Of a stretch of 64,000 nt of DNA, positions 25,866 through 36,420 are shown piece by piece. Below the pieces are notes generated by a model that did no database searches, had not been told where the DNA came from, and saw only the letters and a list, made by a program, of their open reading frames with translations. Location: NCBI GenBank assembly GCA_023055505.1, contig JALIRH010000023.1, positions 9,678,423 through 9,742,422 on the forward strand, in the 5' to 3' direction. Made by a program: the position numbers and the translations under genes. Source of the stretch: Callipepla californica brunnescens. Its lineage: Eukaryota; Chordata; Aves; Galliformes; Odontophoridae. Every line of letters starts with the position of its first letter. Position 1 is the stretch's first letter.

Positions 25866-26929
25866 ATGAAGGAAGCAAGGAAGGAAGGAGGGAAGGAGGG
25901 AAGGAAGGAAGCAAGGAGGGAAGCGAGGAAGGAAGGAGGGAAGGAGGGAAGGAAGGAGGGAAGGAGGGAAGGAAGGAGGGAAGGAAGGAGGGAAGGAAGG
26001 AGGGAAGGAAGGAGGGAAGGAAGGAGGGAAGGAAGGAGGGAAGGAGGGAAGGAGGGAAGGAGGGAAGGAGGGAAGGAGGGAAGGAGGGAAGGAGGGAAGG
26101 AGGGAGGGAAGGAGGGAAGGAAGGAGGGAGGGAAGGAGGGAAGGAAGGAAGGAGGGAAGGAGGGAAGGAAGGAAGGAAGGAAGGAAGGAAGGAAGGAAGG
26201 GAGGAAGGGAGGGAGGGAGGGAGGAAGGAAGGAAGGAAGGAAGGAAGGAAGGAAGGAAGGAAGGAAGGAAGGAAGGAAGGAAGGAAGGAAGGAAGGAAGG
26301 AAGGAAGGAAGGAAGGAAGGAAGGAAGGAAGGAAGGAAGGAAGGAAGGAAGGAAGGAAGGAAGGAAGGAAGGAAGGAAGGAAGGGAGGGAGGGAGGGAGG
26401 GAGGGAGGGAGGGAGGGAGGGAGGGAGGGAGGGAGGGAGGGAGGGAGGGAGGGAGGGAGGAAGGAAGGAAGGAAGGAAGGAAGGAAGGAAGGGAGGGAGG
26501 GAGGGAGGGAGGGAGGGAGGGAGGGAGGGAGGGAGGGAGGGAGGAAGGAAGGCAGGAAGGAAGGAAGGAAGGAAGGAAGGAAGGAAGGAAGGAAGGAAGG
26601 AAGGAAGGAAGGAAGGAAGGAAGGAAGGAAGGAAGGAAGGAAGGAAGGAAGGAAGGAAGGAAGGAAGGAAGGAAGGAAGGAAGGAAGGAAGGAAGGAAGG
26701 AAGGAAGGAAGGAAGGAAGGAAGGAAGGAAGGAAGGAAGGAAGGAAGGAAGGAAGGAAGGAAGGAAGGAAGGAAGGAAGGAAGGAAGGAAGGAAGGAAGG
26801 AAGGAAGGAAGGAAGGAAGGAAGGAAGGAAGGAAGGAAGGAAGGAAGGAAGGAAGGAAGGAAGGAAGGAAGGAAGGAAGGAAGGAAGGAAGGAAGGAAGG
26901 AAGGAAGGAAGGAAGGAAGGAAGGAAGGG
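25866..26929 (+). repeat. Long GGAA/GGGA purine microsatellite (about 1.06 kb)
   Basis: Tetranucleotide satellite built of GGAA and GGGA units. From 25925 to 26552 every base on the plus strand is a purine (628 nt). A single C at 26553 is followed by 376 more purines to 26929. The left part is irregular (mixed GGAAGGAGGG). The middle alternates homogeneous blocks: GGAA to about 26382, GGGA to 26460, GGAA to 26491, GGGA to 26543. The right part, 26554-26928, is about 94 pure GGAA units. Homopurine tracts of this length can form triplex DNA, and GGAA is the ETS-factor core. The 368- and 448-codon open frames in it are repeat artefacts. Confidence 0.98.
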
Positions 26930-26938
26930 TTAACTAGC

Positions 26939-26994
26939 TGGATGGATGGATGGATGGATGGATGGATGGATGGATGGATGGATGGATGGATGGA
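26939..26994 (+). repeat. (GGAT)14 microsatellite
   Basis: Fourteen uninterrupted TGGA/GGAT units, separated from the GGAA array by a 9-base unique spacer at 26930-26938 (TTAACTAGC). The abrupt motif switch suggests the two arrays arose from neighbouring point variants of one progenitor tetranucleotide. Confidence 0.97.
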
Positions 26995-27044
26995 AGTGTG
27001 ATAATAACAGTGTACCCACAACACAGATACTTGCCTCTAATTGG

Positions 27045-27375
27045 CCAACACCCAGGTAACAATACAACTGTCCATTGATGGGAGGCCTGGCTACAAACAC
27101 ATCTCACCACCCGCTGACCAACACAGAGTCTATCACCAGCAGTGGTACAGCCCAGCTCCTCACAGCTTCATGACCTTCCACATGATGTCATGTGGTACGG
27201 AATAACCCCCTTCTAATTCAGACCAGATGTTGTGGGTCTGACCACCATGCCCTCTTGCCACTGCGCCATAATTGTGGTGAACCATCCCCACTATGTGGCT
27301 TGGGTGTGCACCCATCACTCAGCAACAGACAAAATATTGGTGTCCTATTAACACTGTCTGCTGAAACCAGGACAC
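27045..27375 (+). mobile_element. Probable avian endogenous-retrovirus fragment (near the 3' end of an ERV)
   Basis: From about 27170 the sequence follows the order of blocks I remember from a conserved region near the 3' end of avian endogenous retroviruses: an ATGATGTCATGTGGTACGGA block, later CAGCAACAGACAAAATATTG with TGTCCTATTAACACTGT, then CTGAAACCAGGACACA. Between these the match is weak. There is no LTR pair, no primer-binding site and no retroviral open frame. It is a degraded fragment without coding capacity, and the family assignment is from memory. Confidence 0.4.
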
Positions 27376-29569
27376 ACATATTGAAATAACAAATTTTAAA
27401 TCTAACACTTTCAAAAAATACTGTGAGAGCCATATGTACCAGTAAAAATGTTGCTATCAAAAAGGGATATTCTATTACAGTAAAGGAGCGGGACAGAAAA
27501 ACTTCCTGCAGAGTATGATTTAATAGACTCAAAAGACAAAGTGAGTACTCTGTAGTGAATCGTGTAATCTATAATTTTCCAGTAGCACCACAAATAACTT
27601 CTACAGACTCCTGTGCATGACAGCAGATTCTGAATTCCCTGAAAAGCTCAACAAGTCATTGTTATACTATTACCTCAGGACAGTTGCCTATACAAACTGC
27701 CCCAAGACAATTCTTTAAAGCAGAAAAACAAATGGCTGTCACTTTCTTCTCTTTCACCAGCTCACTGACTATCAATCAAACTTCTTGTAGTAAGTATTCT
27801 TCAATAGTGTGGACAAAAAAAAAAGCATTAGTAGAACTTCAGGACCATAACTGGAAGTAAAGCCTTTTGAAATATACAAGTGGTAAACCCTTTCAAATTG
27901 TTTCTCACAGAATATGCATTTTCAAATATTAACAACTCTTACTTTAAACACATCCCATGAGATACCACAAAGGAATACTCGAAGAAATATGCAAGTGATA
28001 GTGAAATCTTCTGTGGTTATTAGGACATTATTCCAGCTCTTACTAGAACAAGGCAGCTACAATCAAGATGATCCTTATTAGAATAAACCATTGGCAGAAT
28101 ATGAATTTAAGCCTAAATATCAACAATGTCATGTTGTCAGCAAATGAAATGTATTAGCTGAAAACTGCTGCACTTGATTTTAGGTCTTATCATGCAGAAT
28201 GAGAAAAGAGGTCATGCTGGACCTTCAGGGAATCCGTTCTTACAGAAGTTTTAATTTTGTTCACAACTCCTGGGAAGCAAAAATGAATTGCCTTGCTCAG
28301 AGATGTAAGAGGTGTACCAGTCACACACTGACAGCATTACAGTTCATATTACCTCGTCTAACTACAGGAAATATTCAGCTGAAATAGCTAAATAATTGGG
28401 ACTTCGTCATATGCTCCTTCACTCACACTAGAAATCCCAATTCAATGGAACTGCTGATCCAAGTAAGTGTTAATAACTGCCTTGCCCAAAGTAAATGGCG
28501 TACCATTTACGCCTCTTGTTTCAGTGAAATGCAGAAGGGATGGGTTTTGCATGTTTTAGACTAGCTCCTTACATAACATGGAGGTAGTAAAAAGGGACAG
28601 AGACATACATTCTTTAAAAAAGGACTTTTTGGGTCAGTTACTTACTGTAACTTGTAAATGCCAACATCTGAGCCTGCGCAGTTTTGGATGACAAGAACAT
28701 TCACTCATCCAAGCCTCAGACTGCCTCTGCAAACTCATGCAGTGATATGTGCAAATAAAAACTGACCCAAAACTGTGTGACACAGTTTCAATCCTACATG
28801 CTCCAAGTCCAGCTGGCCTCTGAGTGTGAGCAAGCCAGCTTGAAAGCTCATCTCTCTGCCTCTGGATTGCAGCTGGTCTTTTGCCCTGGCAACCAGAGGC
28901 AAATGCAGCTGGCAGTATCTGCCACTTCTTCAACAGCCAAGTGGCTATGGCTGCTGGCTCATGGATGTACTGCATGATCTGAAACCTTCCATGCTGAGTT
29001 TTTCAGAGACATAGGCATCCTGTTATCTGAGGACAAGTACAATTTCAAAATTTTTAAAAGCCTCAGAAAACACGATTCTGGACAAGACAAGCAAAGTGGC
29101 AATTCCTGAAGCACAATCCTATTCTTGAGTTAAATAGAGCATCTTGACACAGACAAAACTAGACACGAGCATGGCTAAAATCTTTTCCTTATGACTTCAG
29201 CTCTGATGATCTGGGAGGACATGCAACAGGAAGCAAAAAAAATCTACTGCTAGAGAGTTGGACTGCCTGGCAGTTCAGTAATAAAAAGTGTTTTTTCCTG
29301 TCTGAGTAGTTTGAAAGGTGGCAGCTACAGCTTTAGCTGTATGGCACTTCAGCTACACAACATTTTGTTGACACGAATCCAACACTGAGTGCAAACTGCC
29401 TTAGCTTTCTGAGTGATACAGCCTCAGTTCTTGTAGTTTTGAGAACGTCAGAATTGCCTGAAACCATTTCTTTCATGGTATGAGTAATATTCATATGGAC
29501 TGAAAAAATGTAGTAAAAAAATCTAGTACCTCTGGTGGAATGTATGTGACCTCTCTGTCATGTTATGTA
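27376..29569. other. Unique sequence, no gene seen
   Basis: No supported exon. The 28634-28990 block is more GC-rich and contains a 45-bp hairpin at 28857-28901. Frames on both strands of that block overlap, so neither is convincing. Confidence 0.45.
28857..28901. other. Short hairpin-forming inverted repeat
   Basis: TGCCTCTGG plus TTGC (with one bulged A at 28866) pairs with GCAA plus CCAGAGGCA, giving a 13-bp stem with an 18-nt loop. The stem does not extend outward, so it is shorter than a normal microRNA precursor. No function is assigned. Confidence 0.6.
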
Positions 29570-30099
29570 GTTTGCTCCGAAAGTAATGCAACCTTTTTTA
29601 TTTCCGTGGAAGTTACAGTAGATGTAAGAAGAACAAGAACACTGTTTCATAGAACAAATTCTCAGCTACAAAACACTATTTATGCATTTTCACCAGCCAT
29701 GAACAAAAGCCTGCTTGCTGCACCCACACATATCTGCATGGCTGTCTGGAACAAGGCTAGTCTTTCCCATTGTTGTGATCACTCCTTAAACGCAGTACCT
29801 ACCACCTCGCTGTGCTCACAGCCAATGTTTTGTCTTCATAAATGGTCAGCAAGCATCAAAGAATATCATGCATTTTTTTTCTGCATGGAGGAATTAAATG
29901 GTACACCCTTGCTTCATGCATACTGTCAGACATTGTTTTGTCACACTACCCCTCTGCTACCACCTGTCACACAGCAACAAAATGGAATGGAATGGAATAT
30001 CAGTGGGAAGGTTCAGCCTCTGCTTCTATATCACAAACATCCACCTCTGATGTTGCAGGGCAACATCATAAAATAGGAGGCATTACTTTCAGAGCAGTC
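29570..30099 (-). mobile_element. Mariner element copy 1, internally deleted (Galluhop-type)
   Basis: The terminal inverted repeats are visible. The left end has TGCTCCGAAAGTAATGC and the right end has GCATTACTTTCAGAGCA, which is its complement with one change. At about 530 bp it is less than half the length of a full mariner (about 1.3 kb), consistent with internal deletion of the transposase gene. The strand given is that of the presumed transposase remnant, whose reading frame is broken by stops. The 178-codon plus-strand frame over it is the opposite strand of this remnant, not a gene. The name is from memory of chicken repeats. Confidence 0.85.
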
Positions 30100-33000
30100 C
30101 TTTCACGTTTCTTACACAGTGGATGGTCACTGATTACTGCTGAGACAACTGACAGCAGCTGTTTAGGCTACAGTTAACAAATGGGTGTGATAAAATCAAA
30201 GTAGGCAATGCATAGGAACTGATGATCTTTCACCCTAATGGACATCTGAAAAAGCAGCACTTCAGATCAAAGTTGGTAGCTTAACGAGTATCTTATCTAC
30301 TACTGAATTTGCAGTCCAAAGATTACTTCAGATATTTTTCTTATTACTTCCCAAGATGTATTTTATGTGTTGTTCCTCTTGAATCTAAATAAACAGAATT
30401 TGTTTCCTTCTGCGTTGTGCAGTGTAATAACACTTGTGAGACCTTTGAGGCCTACAGGAGCTGTGGAGCAATTGCAAAGTATTTTACTTGCTAAGTTGCC
30501 TAATGATAGGAGAATGCTTCCAGAGCTGCATACAAATATTACGTTTTCCCTCTCGTCTTCCTTTTTTTCTTTCTGCCTTCTTTGCTTCTTGATCACAGTC
30601 TATTTCCATCTCACTAATTTATCTTCATCATCTCCAAGGAAAACAGAAATAATTAAGAACAAAACAAAAGGAGATCACAGAAGATCAAACAAACAAATAG
30701 AACTTGTGTGGCATGCTGAAGAGGCACAACTACTTGTGAGATAATGTACAAACATTAAAATCAGTATAAACATTAAAATATTTCTCATAAAGGCCTAGAG
30801 ATGGCCCAAATTTGTAACAAGACCAATCGGATTCCAAGGCTAAGTTAACATAGATCAGAAGAAAAGATCAATGAATATTCTAGAGGGAAATGTGTAAAGA
30901 TTTTGTGATGAGTGCTCAGTCAAAAGTGTACTTATGTGAAAATGCCTCTCTTGATAAGATCAGGCAAAATGAAGACCATGCAAATTCCTTTCATGAAGCC
31001 TCTGCCTCTATCTCTAGAGAAATTAATATCAAAAGTGATATAATCTGTTGGCTTTTTTGTTTGTTTGTTTGTTTGTTTTTTGTGAACCTCTTTTGTTGAT
31101 CACTTTCTTAACCAGTAGAAATAAGAATACTATAAAAGGTTATGTAGCTACAAGTGTTACAGAACTATGAAAGTTCAAGTCTTAAAAATTAAAATTTGAC
31201 AATTACTTTGAAGAAAACAACCTCATACTGTAAAAAGCATATTTTTTTAAAAGAAAGACACTGCAGGCTGAGAAACTATAAATAATCTCAAATGGAAAGC
31301 TGGCTATTCAGCTGGCTTGAAAATATTTCCTTTCACTTCAGACAGTGTGGAAAACTAATAATTTTTTATATTGGCTTTTGCTTACATTTTCTATTTTTTA
31401 TGCATGTTGCTTGGTTTCTGCCCATGCCTGTATTTGACTTTAAATATTTTATTTTTTTTAATAATAAAATTTTGAAAACTTGTAGGACTTATCTTAAAAT
31501 AAGTATGCTCTCCTGCTTTTTTTCCTTTACGCAGCTTCATACTGGTGAGTCACTGTGCCCATCCTGATGAATTTTCCAAACAGAGGAAATGCATAACCTA
31601 CATTTTTTACTGTAATATTAGCTTTTGCCCCATGTATTCTTCCACAGTGGGATCAAGTGTGCTACATTTTCACTGTCAAGTAGGCTCCTTAGCAGTTTTT
31701 TTCTGTGTTAAGTGAACATACCACTTTATGTGAATATATTATCAAAAGATAATCACTGTTAAGCTAAAATTGCACAGCTTCAACAGCTAAAGTCAAACTC
31801 AGTAAGAATTGAGGACAATAGATAAGGTAAACAGAATACTATTTTTTTAGCACATAAGGATCATGTAAATCTTGCCAGGTTACTCTGCTGAGTATTTTAG
31901 CACAGGATTTGTTGGCAGTGTCCTGGATTTCATCTATCTGTTTATTATTCTTCAAGATTATGATTCACAGTTATTAAGACTGACTAGTGAAAGATCACTA
32001 TCACATGAACTGGAAGGTGACTGAACGACTGCAAACTAAACTAATGATGAATGGCAGTTAAGAGAACTGAGGGAGAGTATGAAGGTGGCAGTGCCTGATG
32101 TGAGATGATGGCTTCATTTAGCAGACCCATTACTGATTAGGAATATATGTATAATAAGAATGATGACGAGATCTGAAGAAGACTGTAAACAGAAGGGAAC
32201 TAAGAACCATAAACAGTTGAAGTATAAGAAGAGCCAAAATATTTATTGTTGGGACAACAATCCTCCTGAAGGAAATTAACTACCCACATGTGCCCAACAC
32301 TAGTATCTCTGATCTTCTGGAGGCAAGTTCTAAATAGTTTACAGTCCAAAACTGAGGAAGTCTAATATGTGATTCCAAAAAATAAACACATCAAACACAG
32401 TGACTGAAAACGTATAAGATTAATTTCAGGACGGTGTGAGTTTCACATGCCTTAAAAGTGTGTAAAGCATGAATTCATCAGCCCAAAATCAAGGAAGCTA
32501 ATGAAGTGATACATTTGTTTGACTGGCAAAGCAAAAGGAATACCTGAAACTCTTCCTAAAATATTATTTGGGTCAATCAAGGGGCCTGTGTTTTAGATGC
32601 TAATCTCCCAGTGTATGTCTTCTCAGTTCTTTAGAATATAGTCAATTTTAAGTAGGGTCAGTAAGAATTTCCAAATTATTTTCTAAAACAGCCCAATGTA
32701 GTGTGAATTACAATATCTGTTTTTGCAGAAAATATCACCCTTGCGTAGATACTGAAGGAAAAAAAATGAAGATTTTTCGAACAATAGTATGTAACATTTC
32801 TTATGAGTCATTGATGTGATCTAAGGTGCTAGGAAAAATAATCAGTAGGACTATGAAGTTGGCTGTCATGAAACTGCTCCAAGGTAAGGGCAAACATAAT
32901 ATCTGTTCATCTTATCTAGGCTAGGTTAAAGTAAATAGCTTTCATTCTACATGCTTTCATGATCAGATATTAGTGGGGAAAAAAAAATCTAAACTATGCT

Positions 33001-33364
33001 CAGAAGAAAGGAAATGCAACACCCTTCATCAGCATTATAGATACAATCCTGCAGTTACTTATGTTTCCCAGGGGCAATGAATGCATACAGAGCAATGACC
33101 TGTATGTGGAACTGCTCTTCAGCTGGAGTTAGCTGAGCATCGCTCTGAAAATCTCTGCTATTGAAACAGAAACATCACTACCATCATATGTAGATAAGGC
33201 TTCCAAATAGAACAGAACAATATGAAGTAACCCTTTTTTTCTTTGAGAAGTGCTAATCAGGTAATTGAGATAGACCACTGTAGTTCATGCAGACTTTCAT
33301 TCCAGATTTCTGCATATAATAACTGTCTTCTGAGCACCTCATTGAGCTGTAGATGTCCCACTTC
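30100..33364. other. Unique AT-rich sequence, no gene seen
   Basis: Only chance frames are present. A 125-codon plus frame at 30367-30744 opposes a 77-codon minus frame and includes low-complexity serine/phenylalanine runs. A TTTG microsatellite lies at 31057-31077. Confidence 0.45.
31056..31080 (+). repeat. (TTTG)n microsatellite
   Basis: About five to six TTTG units in a T-rich context. Confidence 0.9.
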
Positions 33365-33421
33365 ATTGCAGGGGAGTTGAACTACTTGACCTTGTCCCTT
33401 CCAACTCAAATGATTCTATGA
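33365..33421 (+). mobile_element. CR1 LINE extreme 3' end, plus strand
   Basis: A 57-bp remnant: TTGCAGGGGAGTTGAACTAC, then a 'gaccttgtcccttccaactc' block and a final ATGATTCTATGA tail. It is a very short truncated CR1 insertion. Confidence 0.85.
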
Positions 33422-33650
33422 GTGCTGGCAGTTTCGTGTAAGCTTTTTTTCTTTGATGCACAATGATGGAACGTCTTAGCATCACTCAGCCCAAGATCTG
33501 CATGAGAACAGTGTAACACCCATATAACAACAACAACAAATAAATACACTGCATTGGTTAACGCTTAACACTGTTCTCGATTATCAATTCCTCAAATGCT
33601 GTAACATGCCAGAACCAATTTTAAAGCTTTAAGCATGCGTTAGAACAGAC

Positions 33651-33794
33651 TTCCCATGATGGAGGTGTTCAAGAATCGTGTGGATAATATAGTTTAATAA
33701 TATAGTTTAGTGAGGGACATAGCACTCTGACGATGGGTTGAATGTTGGACTACATGATCTTGGAGGTCTTTTCCAGACAGAGGGATTCTGTGGC
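33651..33794 (+). mobile_element. CR1 LINE 3' end, plus strand, with an internal 14-bp duplication
   Basis: It contains ATGATGGAGGTGTTCAAGAA, then a duplicated AATATAGTTTA block at about 33686-33712, then 'ggactacatgatcttggaggtcttttccag' and a degenerate GGGATTCTGTGGC tail. It ends about 50 bp before the CpG island begins. Confidence 0.9.
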
Positions 33795-33839
33795 ATCCTA
33801 GCGGGTTCCGTATGACTTTTTCTGATGCATCAGTCTCAT

Positions 33840-34290
33840 CCCTCGCACCTGATTTGGAATCGGAAGATAACTCAAAATCCCATCCCAAGCATCATCCGAG
33901 CCGCTATCCCCGAAGCCCTTTGCGGAGGGGAAGGCAAGACCCGCCCCTCACCTCGCACCCCCCCCTCCCCAGCCCTCCTCCTCCGGGGGTGTGTTTTCTT
34001 TGCGTGCTCCATCAAAGCCCCCTCTGTTATTGAAATATGAGGCCGCTTCCTCCCCGGCGGAGGCCGCAGGCAGGAGGCGGGGAGCAGCGGGGCGGTGCGG
34101 GGCGGTGCGGGGCGAAGAAACGTCTCTTTGTTCGGGCGGTGCAGCCCGGCTCCGCCTTAGGGCCGGATTCTGCGAGCCCCCATCCGCTGTGCTTTCCCCG
34201 CCCGGCACGAGGCAGAGGGCTCCGGGACGGCCTGGCCACGACAGCTCTCATCCTCGCTTAGGGCAGAAAGCTTGTGAATGCGTTATCGGT
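33840..34290. promoter_or_regulatory. CpG island with tandem GC boxes
   Basis: A strong CpG-rich block in an otherwise CpG-poor window: I count about 35-40 CpG dinucleotides in some 450 bases. At 34089-34114 there are two and a half copies of GGGGCGGTGC, each with a GGGGCGG core, the Sp1/KLF binding site. No TATA box is apparent. In vertebrates such islands mark promoters, often bidirectional. Several open frames of 70-200 codons cross it on both strands, but a GC-rich sequence lacks stops by composition, so I do not treat them as proteins. Which gene it serves, and in which direction, cannot be told. Confidence 0.75.
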
Positions 34291-34291
34291 G

Positions 34292-34615
34292 TTATCACGG
34301 AGTGGTTTGGGTTGGAAGGGACCTTAAAGCCCGCCCAGCTCCAACCCCCTGCCGTGGGCAGGCTGCCCCCTGCAGCTCAGAATGCCCGGGGCCCCGTCCA
34401 ACCTGGCCCTGAGCACCTCCAGGGATGGGGCAACACAGGGCAGCTGTGCCAGGGCCTCGCCACCCTCTCAATAAAGAATTGTATTCGCATCTCCCCTAAT
34501 CTAAATCTCTGTTCTTTTCAGTTTAGAGCCACTCCCCCTCGCACTAATGCTATCCGGGGTTACCTTCCATCTCATTTACAAGCCCCGTTTGAGTACTGAA
34601 ATGCCTCAGTAATAG
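34292..34615 (-). mobile_element. CR1 LINE 3' part, minus strand
   Basis: It starts at a degenerate tail (ATCACGGAGTGG) followed by TTTGGGTTGGAAGGGACCTT. The 'ccctgagcacctccagggatggggca' block and the later AGAGCCACTCCCCCTCGCAC and 'gtttgagtactgaaatg' blocks follow the antisense CR1 order. It is GC-rich and abuts the CpG island, so its CpGs may reflect the island's methylation-free state. The C-terminal part of the 202-codon frame at 33991-34599 is simply this element read in antisense. Confidence 0.93.
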
Positions 34616-35820
34616 CCGTGAACGAATGCTTTCATAACTAGGCAGATTTCCTTTCTTTTTCTGTTATTATTTTTTAAACGAGGTCCACTGTGAAGTCGCT
34701 GATTAGACACAGCAGTGGTTGACCCCTGTGTGGTGACTCTGGTAGAACCAGCAGCGTCAGGAGTGTTTTTGCACCAGGATGTGCAGGCTCTGGCATTTCC
34801 TGATCAGGGAGGATTGATGAGCTGCAGCCTCTTTTGATGGTGCAGGCCGAGAGTTTGACACCCACAATGATAAAAGCCTAACAGGGTCCGGGCTGAAAAA
34901 TGATGTTAGAGGGTTGCAGTGGATGTAACACAGCTACACATTTCCATTTAGCGTTTGAGAAAGGGGGAGAATGGGATGAAATGAATCTGCAAGACCAAGT
35001 TGCCTGGGTTACCTGGGTTTTCTAATCTAGCAGAAGTTGAGAAATTGGACAAAAATTCCTTACTTCTTGTTGGAGGATCCAGCATCAAGAGCTGTATTTT
35101 ATTATTTTTTTTTTTTTCAAGTGAAAAGCAGCAACGTTTGCCTTCAGTGTAGATAACATTATTTGTGCCCCAATTTGCCATGCAGTAATGTCAGCAAGGC
35201 TGGTCTGTTTTTTCTTGTTTTTTCTTTTAGGGAGGGGGAGGGAGGTTGGGGAGGGAATGGGGCTGTTTTGTTTTTTTTTTTAATATTATGATCACATTTA
35301 GCAACAAAGCAATTGCTGCACCTTCGTCTGCAGTTTTAAGAGGCAAAGTTTAACGTGTTCGCCTTGCATGACAGGATTTAGAGGGTTAGAGGCAAATACT
35401 GTGTAGATTTTAGCCAAATATTTTGGAGTGCTGTGTGTCTCCTGATGTGAAATGCAACACAATCCAGAGATTTTTTTGGTGATGGAGGACCAGTTTGACT
35501 TGAGATGGTGTTAAGAGATTCGGATAGTCAGGGGCAGCAGTTGCTGAAGCTGAGGGCTGTGTGGTGCCAGTTCTCTGAGCAAGGCACACTCTGTAATTGG
35601 GGTGTGATGCGAGAAGCCGGACGCAGTTCCTGGATTAATAGCTCAATTGGAAGTTGAGGTTAAACAAAAGCACAAGGGGATCCTGTCAGGTCCAGCTGTT
35701 TCCACCCCTGCACACCCCCGCCTTTCATGCATCACTTTCTCCCTGTCCGAAACCACCACCATGTTCCCACCCTTGGAGCTAATGGCAGGGTGGGGGCAAA
35801 TTAGGAGTGGGGGCTGCGAG
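34616..35820. other. GC-intermediate sequence downstream of the CpG island, no gene proven
   Basis: Contains a T-run at 35103-35117, a 'gggagggggagggaggttggggaggg' G-rich block at about 35231-35257, and several T-runs. No exon is demonstrable, but composition remains above the window average, as is common around promoters. Confidence 0.4.
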
Positions 35821-35838
35821 CAAGCAGAGGTAAGTGGT
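35771..35838 (+). promoter_or_regulatory. Candidate exon end with consensus 5' splice site (unproven)
   Basis: CAGAG|GTAAGT at 35829/35830 is a near-perfect vertebrate splice donor. An ATG in a fair Kozak context (ACCACCATG) lies about 70 bp upstream and reads open to the donor for about 23 codons with no recognisable motif. The position, 1.5 kb downstream of a CpG island, fits a first exon. No acceptor or homologous protein supports it. Confidence 0.2.
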
Positions 35839-35905
35839 CAGGAGTATCACGTTTCTCAGGGTGTCCCACACCCTAAATTCAATGATCCCTTCATGAGGAG
35901 CACTT

Positions 35906-35941
35906 TTTTTTTTTTTTTTCTTTTCCTTTTTTTTCTTTTTT
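35906..35941 (+). repeat. T-rich low-complexity run
   Basis: An uninterrupted T-run followed by TTTTC-interrupted T blocks. No flanking retrocopy is recognised. Confidence 0.9.
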
Positions 35942-36229
35942 AGCTCGGACTAGTGTGTGGTGCAGAGCTTTTTTAGGTGCAGCTCTGGGAGGGCAGAAGC
36001 TGAGGGGCAAGGAGGCTGGGGCAGGGACCTGACGGGACAGGGCAGTGTGCTGGGACGCTGTGTGTGTGAGTGAGAGAGACAGACCGCGTGTGTGGGTTTA
36101 TTTTTTCCTCTCGTTCCTGGGGTCTGAATGGAAAGCACGTTGAGCTGTAATTAAGACATCTTGGAGGCGTACTTAACTTATGACGTGTTGCTTTTCTTTT
36201 CCTCTCGGTGAGAAAGTGGCTCTCCCTTC

Positions 36230-36407
36230 CCTGAATCAGGTCCTCTGCCACCCAGAGCCACAAAGAGACACTCGGGACATAGGCACACACACGCACACGC
36301 CAACTTAAGGTGAGCACCATAAACTTTCTCTGCACTTCGCTGTCCTGTTTCAAACTGTTGGAGAGTTCTGAGAGCATCTCGTCTCGGGAGCTCTGCACAA
36401 GGTAAAG
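36230..36407 (+). promoter_or_regulatory. Candidate non-coding first exon ending in a splice donor (unproven)
   Basis: A moderately GC-rich block with a CACACACGCACACGCC stretch ends in CTCTGCACAAG|GTAAAG at 36401/36402, a good donor match. It may be part of a 5' UTR of a gene transcribed to the right. The opposing 141-codon minus frame has low-complexity content and no domain, so I do not call it. Confidence 0.2.
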
Positions 36408-36420
36408 AAATAATCAAACT

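Noticed and set aside
25827..26933. 368-residue plus-strand open frame of KEGR and GREG repeats
   Set aside because: Sense translation of the same microsatellite. No coding evidence.
25678..27024. 448-residue minus-strand open frame rich in FLPS and PSLP repeats
   Set aside because: It is the antisense translation of the GGAA/GGGA microsatellite. A tetranucleotide array without stops in a frame stays open by composition, and the non-repeat ends show no coding features.
29540..30076. 178-codon plus-strand frame
   Set aside because: Covers mariner copy 1 on the strand opposite to the presumed transposase remnant.
33991..34599. 202-codon plus-strand frame across the CpG island
   Set aside because: The first half is GC-rich with stops rare by composition, and the second half is antisense CR1.
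35973..36398. 141-codon minus-strand frame opposite the candidate first exon
   Set aside because: Its composition is driven by CA-rich low-complexity sequence. No domain.
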